Origin: an uncultured Desulfovibrio sp.
Lineage (GTDB): Bacteria > Desulfobacterota > Desulfovibrionia > Desulfovibrionales > Desulfovibrionaceae
DNA: 7,798 bases
NCBI GenBank assembly: GCA_946490455.1
Contig: CAMLXE010000074.1
Location: 1 to 7,798 of the forward strand
Direction of reading: 5' to 3'
A program made the position numbers and the translations under genes. Of this stretch, positions 1 to 5,592 are shown one piece after another (the first letter of the stretch is position 1; every line of letters begins with the position of its first letter). The notes below the pieces were generated by a model. The model was not told the DNA's origin. It saw only the letters and a program-made list of their open reading frames with translations, and made no database searches.

Positions 1-10
1 AGGTAGCCAT
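1..10 (-). CDS. Possible 5' end of a further minus-strand gene (three codons only)
   Basis: The minus strand shows ATG GCT ACC running off the left edge, with the A of ATG at position 10. An AGGCGG stretch lies 7 bases upstream, a reasonable ribosome binding site. It follows the protease terminator and a gene-free stretch of about 150 bases, as a new transcription unit would. With three codons nothing can be said about the product, and the call rests only on start, ribosome site and context. Confidence 0.3.
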
Positions 11-26
11 CTGTGTACCGCCTTTA

Positions 27-54
27 AGAATAGGCACTTTTGAGGAAAAAGCAA
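27..54 (-). promoter_or_regulatory. Weak candidate promoter for the gene entering the left edge
   Basis: On the minus strand a TTGCTT hexamer (54 to 49) and a TATTCT hexamer (32 to 27) are 16 bases apart. The likely start codon is about 17 bases beyond the -10 box, so the leader would be very short. The -35 match to TTGACA is only three of six and the -10 match to TATAAT four of six. Most of the support is positional: the site falls between a strong terminator and a possible start codon. The rest of 55-160 shows no coding frame, only a short direct repeat GCCGGATG near 93 and 115. Confidence 0.25.
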
Positions 55-161
55 GGGGCAGGCGGGGACTCTCGGCAGGAGGGCTGGGAAAGGCCGGATG
101 GCAATCCTTTTGTGCCGGATGCCGGGAGCTGCGTGGAGGTTTTTGAAGAATTGAGGGAAAA

Positions 162-195
162 TGAAAAACGGGCCCCGTCAGCTGACGAGGCCCGT
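162..195 (-). terminator. Rho-independent terminator of the protease gene
   Basis: Positions 168-195 form a near-perfect inverted repeat: ACGGGCC pairs with GGCCCGT and the centre CGTCAGCTGACG is itself palindromic, with one mismatch (175/188). Read on the minus strand the stem is followed by TTTTTCATTTT (168 down to about 158). It begins 8 bases after the protease TAG stop (204-206). A GC-rich stem plus U tract placed directly after a stop codon is a classic intrinsic terminator. Confidence 0.87.
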
Positions 196-203
196 TGGCT
201 TGC

Positions 204-1631
204 CTAGTTTTCCGATTCCGTTTCGGTGAGGGAGATGGCGCGGAAGAACTTCTGGCCCTGCCGCTGAATCTGCAGGGTGACGGCTCCGCGTTTCTTGGCC
301 TCGTCACGGATGATCCTGGCCAGAGCGTCGGTGGAGTTTACGGGTTTCAGGTTGGCGGTGAGGATGATGTCGCCTTCCCGGATATCGGCTTCAGCGGCTG
401 CCTTGCCGGGATCAACACCGACAACCAGCAGACCGGTACCGCGCTTGAGGTCGGCCATCTTGGATTCTTCTGCGGTAAGGGTCCGGACGGCAATACCCAG
501 TGTGGAGGGCGTATTCTTCTCGGTCTGAGCGCTTTCTTCCTTCTTGTCCACATTGCGTTCGCCGAGCTGGACAGTCAGCTGCTTTTTGGCATTGTCACGC
601 CAGACGACAAGCTTGACCCTGGAGCCTGGAGCCTGCATGGCAATGATGCGGAGGAGGGCATTGGCGTCTTCAATGGGCTTGCCGTTTACTTCAAGGATGA
701 TGTCGCCATCCTTCATGCCGGCCTTGTCGGCAGGTTCGTCGGGGAGGACGGAACCGATCAGTGCGCCGCCGCTTTCGGGCAGACCGAGGGCCTTGGCCAT
801 GTTTTCATCCACATCCTGAATGGTAACGCCAATCCAGCCACGGGAGACCTTCTTGTTTTCCTTGAGCTGATTGACAACCATGTTGGCCATATCGCTGGGG
901 ATGGCGAAGCCGATGCCCTGACCGCTGGCAATGATGGCCGTATTGATGCCGATGACCTGACCGTCCATGTTGATGAGGGGACCGCCACTGTTGCCGGGGT
1001 TGATGGAGGCGTCCGTCTGGAGATAGTTGTCAAAGGGGCCGGACTGAATATTGCGTCCCTTTGCGCTCAGGATACCGGCCGTGACGGTGTGTCCCAGTCC
1101 GAAGGGGTTGCCGATGGCCAGAACCCATTCGCCCACTTCCAGCTTGTCGGAGTTACCGAAGGAGAGATAGGGCAGGGGATGATCGACCTTGACCTTGAGC
1201 AGGGCCAGATCCGTTTCCTTGTCGGTGCCGACGATGGTGGCCTTCAGGGACTGATCCTTTCCGGAAGTGCCCTGGAGATTGACCATGACGGTATCGGCGC
1301 CGGCCACCACGTGGTTATTGGTGACGATGTAGCCGTCAGAGGAGATGATGAAGCCGGTTCCGAGGGAACGCTGAATCCGTTCGCGTGCGCCACCGCGGTC
1401 AAACTGGTTGAAGAAGTCTTCATAGCCCGGGGGGAGGCCTCTGAACATTTCAAAGGGAAGCGTCCTTTGCTGTCTGATCTTTTTTTCGGTGCTGATATTG
1501 ACGACAGCCTTGCCGGCGCTCTGCACCAGCGGCACGAAATTGGGCAGCATGGGGGCTGCCTGTGCCGCTGCGGCGAAGGCCATAATGGTGATGGCCATGA
1601 TGGCCACAATGATTTTCGATTTATGCAGCAT
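204..1631 (-). CDS. degP: DegP/HtrA (Do) family periplasmic serine endoprotease
   Basis: This is a 475-residue periplasmic protease and chaperone that removes or holds misfolded envelope proteins. Residues 1-26 are a signal peptide with a lysine-containing start, a hydrophobic core and an AQAAP cleavage region. The trypsin-like domain spans about 85-255, with His107 in TNNHVV, Asp141 in ETDLALL and Ser215 in NPGNSGGP. Two PDZ domains follow, at about 264-356 and 376-468, giving the two-PDZ DegP/DegQ/MucD layout rather than the one-PDZ DegS type. Length is typical of the family. The frame is open upstream to 1733, but the ATG at 1631 is chosen because it begins the signal peptide and has an AAAGGAGC site 7 bases upstream. 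It has its own promoter and terminator, so it is probably monocistronic. DegP, DegQ and MucD cannot be separated here; the symbol names the family. Confidence 0.96.
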   Translation of the reverse strand: MLHKSKIIVAIMAITIMAFAAAAQAAPMLPNFVPLVQSAGKAVVNISTEKKIRQQRTLPFEMFRGLPPGYEDFFNQFDRGGARERIQRSLGTGFIISSDGYIVTNNHVVAGADTVMVNLQGTSGKDQSLKATIVGTDKETDLALLKVKVDHPLPYLSFGNSDKLEVGEWVLAIGNPFGLGHTVTAGILSAKGRNIQSGPFDNYLQTDASINPGNSGGPLINMDGQVIGINTAIIASGQGIGFAIPSDMANMVVNQLKENKKVSRGWIGVTIQDVDENMAKALGLPESGGALIGSVLPDEPADKAGMKDGDIILEVNGKPIEDANALLRIIAMQAPGSRVKLVVWRDNAKKQLTVQLGERNVDKKEESAQTEKNTPSTLGIAVRTLTAEESKMADLKRGTGLLVVGVDPGKAAAEADIREGDIILTANLKPVNSTDALARIIRDEAKKRGAVTLQIQRQGQKFFRAISLTETESEN

Positions 1632-1638
1632 ATGTTTT

Positions 1639-1646
1639 GCTCCTTT
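1639..1646 (-). promoter_or_regulatory. Ribosome binding site deciding the protease start
   Basis: AAAGGAGC on the minus strand lies 7 bases before the ATG at 1631. It is the strongest Shine-Dalgarno match near the gene and argues against a start at 1733, which would add 34 residues ahead of the signal peptide. Confidence 0.85.
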
Positions 1647-1684
1647 GTGACGATGGAAGTCTTTTTCGGACTTGAATGCAGTCG

Positions 1685-1721
1685 CAAAAAAGGGAAACAA
1701 CAGTTCAACCGTTGTCTCCCT
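1685..1721 (-). terminator. Terminator-like hairpin overlapping the protease transcription start
   Basis: On the minus strand AGGGAGACAAC (1721-1711) pairs with GTTGTTTCCCT (1701-1691), ten Watson-Crick pairs and one G-U, around a 9-base loop. A run of T residues follows (1691 down to 1685). That is the form of an intrinsic terminator. It lies 55 bases after the stop of the AI-2E-type gene and would end transcription arriving from it. The predicted start of the protease transcript (near 1717) falls inside the 5' arm, so the protease message would carry only a shortened stem. An alternative role is a 5' stabilising or attenuating hairpin. Confidence 0.65.
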
Positions 1722-1723
1722 AC

Positions 1724-1751
1724 ATAATAGCAACAGGTGACGGCTTGTAAA
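1724..1751 (-). promoter_or_regulatory. Sigma70-like promoter of the protease gene
   Basis: The minus strand carries TTTACA (1751-1746, five of six to the -35 consensus), a 16-base spacer, and TATTAT (1729-1724, five of six to the -10 consensus) preceded by TGC, an extended -10 element. An A/T-rich block at about 1757-1777 (GAAAAATTTATACC on the minus strand) lies just upstream where an UP element would sit. The start point should be near 1717, giving a leader of about 85 bases. I see no good sigmaE-type sequence, so control of this envelope protease may not follow the E. coli degP pattern. Confidence 0.65.
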
Positions 1752-1775
1752 TAGCTTGAATTGGTATAAATTTTT

Positions 1776-2831
1776 CTACCTGTCTTCTCCTGGTCTCTTC
1801 CAGCCCGAAATTGTTCCGGAACAGCCGCTGACACTTTCCTTTGCCGCCTGAATGGCAACGGCAAGGAGAACCGGGCCGGCAAAGACGCCCACGGGGCCGA
1901 AAGCCGCAAGACCACAGAGAATGGAGAGGATCAGGGCGAGGACGGAGGCGTCAATGCCGGTTTTGAGGAAGAACGGCCGCAGCAGGTTATCGACTCCGGC
2001 GACAACCAGTGCGCACCAGAGAGCAAGGCCTATGCAGGCCACGGTGGAGCCGGAAAGCCAGAGCCAGAGGCAGGCCGGGAGCCATACAAGCGACGTACCG
2101 ACAAAGGGAATGGGAGCCACAAAGGCGGCGATCAGCCCCCAGAAGGCAGGCTGCGGCACTCCGGAGACGGCAAAGCCGATGCCGCAGAGAACTCCCTGAA
2201 TCATGGCCACAAAGATGACGCCGACAAGAACACCGAAAATGGCCTTGCGGATGGTGATGACAAAGCGATCGACAACCGGACGGGGAAAGTGGGTGAGACG
2301 GCAGCAGAAATCGTGGATAAAATCGGCACGAATGACATAGAGTATTGTGATCATGACAAAAAGAAAGATGCCCAGTACAGCTTGAAAGGCCCCGCCGGCA
2401 AGCCCGACACCACCGGCAAGGACGGTTCTGGCAGCGGTTCCTGCCCAGCCGGCAGCCGTTTTGGCCAGCTGTTCGAGGCCACCTTCCAGACCGGGCAGGC
2501 GTTTCAGCCATTCGTCCAGCGAGGCAAACCATGCCTGTGCTTCCGGACTGTGCAGCCAGCCGGAATCGCGCAGACCGTCAAGAATCTTGAGTCCGGCCAC
2601 GGCCTGAGGTGTCACCAGCAGGATGACAATCACGATGGGCAGAAGCGTCAGGACAATGAGAATGACGGCATAGGCCGTCACGGACCAGCGGGGAGGCAGC
2701 ATTCGCCCGATGCGCTGATAGAGCGGATAGGAAACGAAGGCCGCACAGGTGGCCATAAAGGTGGTTATGGGAAAGGGCCAGAGAAGAAGGACCCAGGCGG
2801 TCAGCGCGAGACAAGCAAGAATTCGTGCCAT
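1776..2831 (-). CDS. AI-2E/PerM (UPF0118) family inner-membrane transporter-like protein
   Basis: This 351-residue polytopic membrane protein is of the size usual for the AI-2E transporter family (Pfam PF01594; TqsA, YdiK and PerM). Hydrophobic segments lie at about 5-36 (two closely spaced), 53-75, 138-168, 198-224, 229-258, 262-280 and 295-335, with a large hydrophilic region at about 76-135. The diagnostic C-terminal motifs are present: IPFVGTSLVWLPA (241-253), DNLLRPFFLKTG (281-292) and GLAAFGPVGVFAGP (307-320). AAGGA lies 7 bases before the ATG at 2831. Family members have been linked to export of AI-2 and to Na+/H+ antiport; the substrate here cannot be told. The gene is 129 bases after the small exported protein, without a clear promoter or terminator between, so it may belong to the upstream transcription unit. 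Confidence 0.93.
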   Translation of the reverse strand: MARILACLALTAWVLLLWPFPITTFMATCAAFVSYPLYQRIGRMLPPRWSVTAYAVILIVLTLLPIVIVILLVTPQAVAGLKILDGLRDSGWLHSPEAQAWFASLDEWLKRLPGLEGGLEQLAKTAAGWAGTAARTVLAGGVGLAGGAFQAVLGIFLFVMITILYVIRADFIHDFCCRLTHFPRPVVDRFVITIRKAIFGVLVGVIFVAMIQGVLCGIGFAVSGVPQPAFWGLIAAFVAPIPFVGTSLVWLPACLWLWLSGSTVACIGLALWCALVVAGVDNLLRPFFLKTGIDASVLALILSILCGLAAFGPVGVFAGPVLLAVAIQAAKESVSGCSGTISGWKRPGEDR

Positions 2832-2960
2832 GCAGCATTCCTTGGCGTTTGAACGGCACTTTCACCCGTGGCTGTACCGGACAGCAGCCGGTGTGTCCTG
2901 GGGAAAGGGCGGTTCGGGGTTCGGACTCCGCCGGGAGGGCGTCGCCGAAAGGCAGAAAGC

Positions 2961-3251
2961 TCAGTTGCCTGATGCTTCGTTGTATTCCCGGACAGCCTTG
3001 TCCATCTGCTGCTGGATTCGGGCGACATCCTGCCGTGCCGTATTCAGATACCGTTCAACGCATTGCCGGTATTGGGCCATGCTGGAACGGTAGATATGCC
3101 ATTCGCGCGGGCTGTCTCCGGGCAGAGGCTGGAGGGGCGAAGTGCAGTTTGGAGGAGGATAGGCCCCTCCAGCCAGCAGGGAATCGGCCCTGCCGGAAAG
3201 AGGGAAAAGCATTCCCGTCGCAAGCAGAAGGACAAGACAGAACAGACGCAT
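2961..3251 (-). CDS. Small exported protein of unknown function
   Basis: I do not recognise this 96-residue protein. Starting at the ATG at 3251 it opens with a clean signal peptide (MRLFCLVLLLATGMLFPLSG, then RA), giving a predicted mature protein of about 74 residues. The mature part has a proline-rich start with Cys36 in YPPPNC, a WHIYRSS segment, Cys64 in YRQCVERY, and a charged, probably helical tail (about 58-93) of coiled-coil character. Two cysteines in a periplasmic protein could form a disulfide. GGGAG lies 7 bases before this ATG. The frame extends to an ATG at 3290, but that start has no well-placed ribosome site and would bury the signal peptide. It is 96 bases after the second fluoride-channel gene. 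The 129 bases that follow contain only a weak hairpin (2876-2892) without a T tract. Confidence 0.8.
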   Translation of the reverse strand: MRLFCLVLLLATGMLFPLSGRADSLLAGGAYPPPNCTSPLQPLPGDSPREWHIYRSSMAQYRQCVERYLNTARQDVARIQQQMDKAVREYNEASGN

Positions 3252-3347
3252 GACAAGTCTCCCGGTCGGAACCCAATCGTGTTCATTCATCCCGGTGTCA
3301 TTTCTAGCAAAGAAACCCGTGCCTGTATATATGGTGAAGGAACCTTA

Positions 3348-3788
3348 TCATTCCGCCCTGCTGCCGGAAGGGGCGGCTGTACGGCGGGGGCCGAAAAGAC
3401 GGAAGCCTGCCCATACGGCAAGGAGTCCGAGGAGCACATTCAGAAGGATGTTGGCAAGCGCGGGCAGCAGTCCTTCAAGGAGAAGAAGAGAGAAGGTGTT
3501 CAGCGAGAAGGTGGAGAAGGTGGTAAAGCTGCCGAGAAACCCTGTTCCAAGGAGCGAATGCAGGGCGAGGTAGTCCTTGCCGCTTCGGCTGAGGGTTCCG
3601 GCAAGTGCTCCCATGCAGAAGGCCCCCAGCACATTGACGGCAAGGATGCCTGCCGGAAAATACAGGAAAGGACTGATTGCCGGAAACGATGCGGCAAGGC
3701 TGTTCATGATCCAGGTATCCAGAAGATGGCGGCATACGGCCCCTGCCGCGCCGCCTCCCAGTATGGCCAGGTAGATGGAGATTGGCAT
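3348..3788 (-). CDS. crcB: CrcB/Fluc fluoride channel subunit, predicted N-in/C-in
   Basis: This 146-residue, four-helix membrane protein belongs to the CrcB/Fluc family, which exports toxic fluoride as dimers of two antiparallel subunits. Family marks are GGGAAGAVCR (11-20), Asn52 in helix 2 (LAVNVLGAF), and FTTFSTF (88-94) in the broken third helix, supplying the pore phenylalanines. Arg and Lys lie mainly in the helix 2-3 loop (R68, K71) and the C-terminal tail (R130, R135, R136, R144), with only R20 on the other face. By the positive-inside rule both termini are cytoplasmic. The gene starts 5 bases after the stop of its paralogue, so translation is probably coupled; the ribosome site is weak. 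The tail after residue 130 is longer than in the partner. Confidence 0.95.
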   Translation of the reverse strand: MPISIYLAILGGGAAGAVCRHLLDTWIMNSLAASFPAISPFLYFPAGILAVNVLGAFCMGALAGTLSRSGKDYLALHSLLGTGFLGSFTTFSTFSLNTFSLLLLEGLLPALANILLNVLLGLLAVWAGFRLFGPRRTAAPSGSRAE

Positions 3789-3793
3789 GGTGT

Positions 3794-4183
3794 TCAGCTC
3801 GTCAGAAGATAGCCGGTGGTGTAGCCTGTGGCGGTCCCGGCAAGGCAGGCGCCCAGATTCAGAACAATATTGGCAAGCCCCCGCGCCGGTTTTCCCTGCC
3901 TGAAGCAGGCGAGCGTATCAAGGGTAAACGTGGAAAAGGTGGTCAGGGCCCCAAGATAGCCTTTGGCCAGCGCATCCGTCCAGACGGGAGCAAGCATTTC
4001 TCCTCCCATGCTTGCGCCGACAAGCCCACCGGCCAGAATGGAACCCACAATATTGACGCACAGGGTGCCCCAGGGAAAATGGGTGCCGAACCGTGCGTAG
4101 CAGAAGTTTGAAAGCACAAAGCGGGAGCAGGCCCCCAATGCGCCTCCGGCAGCAATGCCGCAAAGTGTTGCTGTATCCATCAT
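3794..4183 (-). CDS. crcB: CrcB/Fluc fluoride channel subunit, predicted N-out/C-out
   Basis: This 129-residue, four-helix CrcB/Fluc protein is the first of the tandem pair. It carries GGALGACSR (13-21), Asn44 in helix 2 (LCVNIVGS) and LTTFSTF (80-86) in helix 3, so the pore residues are kept. Arg and Lys cluster in the loop between helices 1 and 2 (R21, R31) and between helices 3 and 4 (R95, K98, R101). The N-terminus, helix 2-3 loop and C-terminus have only K74, with E62 and D70. This predicts both termini outside, opposite to the neighbouring subunit. There are two adjacent ATG codons (4183 and 4180) and only a poor Shine-Dalgarno sequence, so the exact start is uncertain by one codon. It lies 99 bases after the ABC permease gene, and no fluoride riboswitch is apparent ahead of it. 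Confidence 0.95.
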   Translation of the reverse strand: MMDTATLCGIAAGGALGACSRFVLSNFCYARFGTHFPWGTLCVNIVGSILAGGLVGASMGGEMLAPVWTDALAKGYLGALTTFSTFTLDTLACFRQGKPARGLANIVLNLGACLAGTATGYTTGYLLTS

Positions 4184-4201
4184 GCTGATCTGTTCTCAGA
4201 G

Positions 4202-4225
4202 CCTCCGCAGCGTTCTCCCCGGAGG
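4202..4225 (-). other. Hairpin just upstream of the first fluoride-channel gene
   Basis: CCTCCG (4202-4207) and CGGAGG (4220-4225) form a 6-bp inverted repeat around a 12-base loop, 18 bases before the start codon at 4183. No T tract follows on the minus strand. It could influence translation of the channel gene, but a short GC-rich repeat can also arise by chance. Confidence 0.3.
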
Positions 4226-4259
4226 ATTGGCAGACTTGCGGCAGGTGCCTCCGTTTCCG

Positions 4260-4283
4260 GACAGGCCGCCGGGACTGCCTGTC
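4260..4283 (-). other. Hairpin at the ABC permease stop codon
   Basis: On the minus strand GACAGGC (4283-4277) and GCCTGTC (4266-4260) are perfect inverted repeats around a 10-base loop, beginning at the last base of the permease TAG stop. No T tract follows, so it is not an intrinsic terminator. Its position suggests 3' end protection or processing that could set the ABC genes apart from the fluoride-channel genes within one transcript. Confidence 0.45.
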
Positions 4284-5038
4284 TAACGTTTTCCGCTGGT
4301 CAGGCTTTTCCAGCGGCAGCAGCAGCGTTCCAGTCCGTTGCACAGTTCGTAAAGCAGAACGCCCAGAACGCTCATGGCCAGAATGCCGGTAAACATTTCC
4401 AGCTGATCTCCCCGTCCCCATGCGTCCATGATGAGAAAGCCAAGACCTCTGCGCGTTGCAAAGGATTCGGCCATGAACAGCACCGCAACGGCCGTTCCGC
4501 TGGCAACCTTGAGCGCCGTGATGGCATCCGGCAGGGCAGAGGGAATCAGCACATGGCGAAGCATCTGGGCGTGCGAGCCGCCGAGGGAACGGAAGGCATC
4601 AATGTATTTTCTGTCCAGTCCCTTGGCACTTGCCCGTGTCACCACCAGAATCTGATAGCCGGTTGTGAGAGCAATGAGCAGAACTCTGGGCAGATCGCCA
4701 AGCCCGAAAAGGGTGAGAAAGATGGGCAGCAGGACAATCTTGGGCAGAGGATAGGTCAGAAAGACCAGCGGCGACAGGGCATTGTCCGCCCGGCGCACAT
4801 GTCCGAGCAGCAGTCCAAGGGGAAAGGCCACAACCCAAGCCATGCTCATGGCTGTCACGATCCGCCAGGTGCTGGCTCCGGCGTGTTCCCAGAAGGTCGC
4901 TGTCCGGAGCGATTCTCCGAAGAAGCCGAGTACGGCGAGAGGCCGGGGAAGCAGAAATTCCCCCAGAGCCAGAGACCCGAGCTGCCAGAGCAGAAACAGC
5001 GTCAGCAGGGCCAGACAGTAACGCAGAAAGGCACGCAT
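4283..5038 (-). CDS. ABC importer permease, SsuC/TauC type
   Basis: This 251-residue inner-membrane permease matches the SsuC/TauC/NtrB family (binding-protein-dependent transport, BPD_transp_1) in length and layout. Hydrophobic segments lie at about 5-25, 60-80, 88-112, 115-135, 176-195 and 215-235. The cytoplasmic coupling loop is at about 146-170, with the characteristic DAFRSLGG and HVLIPSALP elements that contact the ATPase. The ATG at 5038 is chosen because it lies 1 base after the upstream AbrB-family stop codon (5040-5042) and starts a normal N-terminus. The longer frame to 5158 would overlap that gene and add an atypical 40 residues. There is no good Shine-Dalgarno sequence, so translation is probably coupled. 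An ERCCCRW stretch (237-243) near the C-terminus is unusual. Substrate unknown. Confidence 0.93.
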   Translation of the reverse strand: MRAFLRYCLALLTLFLLWQLGSLALGEFLLPRPLAVLGFFGESLRTATFWEHAGASTWRIVTAMSMAWVVAFPLGLLLGHVRRADNALSPLVFLTYPLPKIVLLPIFLTLFGLGDLPRVLLIALTTGYQILVVTRASAKGLDRKYIDAFRSLGGSHAQMLRHVLIPSALPDAITALKVASGTAVAVLFMAESFATRRGLGFLIMDAWGRGDQLEMFTGILAMSVLGVLLYELCNGLERCCCRWKSLTSGKR

Positions 5039-5039
5039 T

Positions 5040-5540
5040 TCAGTGAATGAACCGATAAAGAATTTTGGCGGCAATGGGAACCGTGAGGATGATGGCATAA
5101 AGCCGGACCATCTGATAGGCCAGTACAATGGGGGCATTGGGACCCATATCGGAAGCAAGCCCTACAACCACGTTCAGACCGCCGGGACTGGTTGCCAGAT
5201 AGGCACTCGGCGCGTCAAGATGGCCGAATTTGACCACAAAAAGCGCCGTTGCCATGCCGGCGATAAGGACGACAAGGGTGCTGATGATGAGTACAGGCCA
5301 GGTATTGCGCACCACCAGAAGCATTTCGGGCCGATACATGTTGCCCACAATGACACCAAGACAGATGTACACCACAAGCTGGAACAGACGTGGCGTGGGA
5401 ACATTGGGCAGGCTGGTCAGCGTCTTGACGATAATGACGGCCAGAATGGCTCCGGTCATGGCGCCACCGGGCAGGCCGAAGGCCTGAAAGAGCAGCCCAC
5501 CGGCAGCTCCACAGCACAGAAGAATGAGGAGCGTACTCAT
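5040..5540 (-). CDS. Half-size AbrB-family membrane protein (single repeat)
   Basis: This 166-residue, very hydrophobic protein resembles one repeat of the AbrB/AmoA-like membrane family (PF05145; TIGR03082, 'AbrB duplication'). The name should not be confused with the Bacillus AbrB transcription factor. Evidence is LPGGAMTGA (23-31) after the first helix and a long conserved-looking segment at 118-155 with TSPGGLN, VVVGLASDMG and YQMVRLY. Predicted helices lie at about 3-22, 27-42, 52-68, 80-103 and 135-162. Usual members are around 350 residues with two copies; here there is only one, with its own start (AAGGA 9 bases before the ATG at 5540) and stop, so it looks like a real short form rather than a fragment. 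It lies between the ATPase (52-base gap) and the permease (1-base gap) genes, tying it to the transporter. Its function is not established. Confidence 0.85.
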   Translation of the reverse strand: MSTLLILLCCGAAGGLLFQAFGLPGGAMTGAILAVIIVKTLTSLPNVPTPRLFQLVVYICLGVIVGNMYRPEMLLVVRNTWPVLIISTLVVLIAGMATALFVVKFGHLDAPSAYLATSPGGLNVVVGLASDMGPNAPIVLAYQMVRLYAIILTVPIAAKILYRFIH

Positions 5541-5592
5541 ATACCGGGTTCCTTATGGGCGGGGTGTCTCCTGCACGAAGGAAAGCACCACG

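Noticed and set aside
195..1727. A 510-codon plus-strand open frame opposite the protease gene
   Set aside because: It mirrors the protease codon by codon; the minus-strand product has catalytic triad, PDZ domains and signal peptide, while the plus-strand product is a Gly/Asp-rich sequence without recognisable motifs. It is a codon-bias shadow.
2876..2892. Hairpin ACCGG/CCGGT between the small exported protein and the AI-2E-type gene, considered as a terminator
   Set aside because: The stem is 5 bp and no T tract follows on the minus strand.
2915..2945. GGTTCGGACTCC-like sequence resembling a tRNA T arm
   Set aside because: The stem does not pair properly and no acceptor, D or anticodon arm is found around it.
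3063..3812. A 249-codon plus-strand open frame across the small exported protein and a fluoride-channel gene
   Set aside because: It spans two well-supported minus-strand genes and the gap between them, and encodes a Lys/Gly/Glu-rich sequence with no fold-like pattern.
4184..4282. Possible fluoride or TPP riboswitch ahead of the fluoride-channel pair
   Set aside because: Only an isolated CTGAGA and GC-rich hairpins are present; the other conserved elements of either riboswitch are absent.
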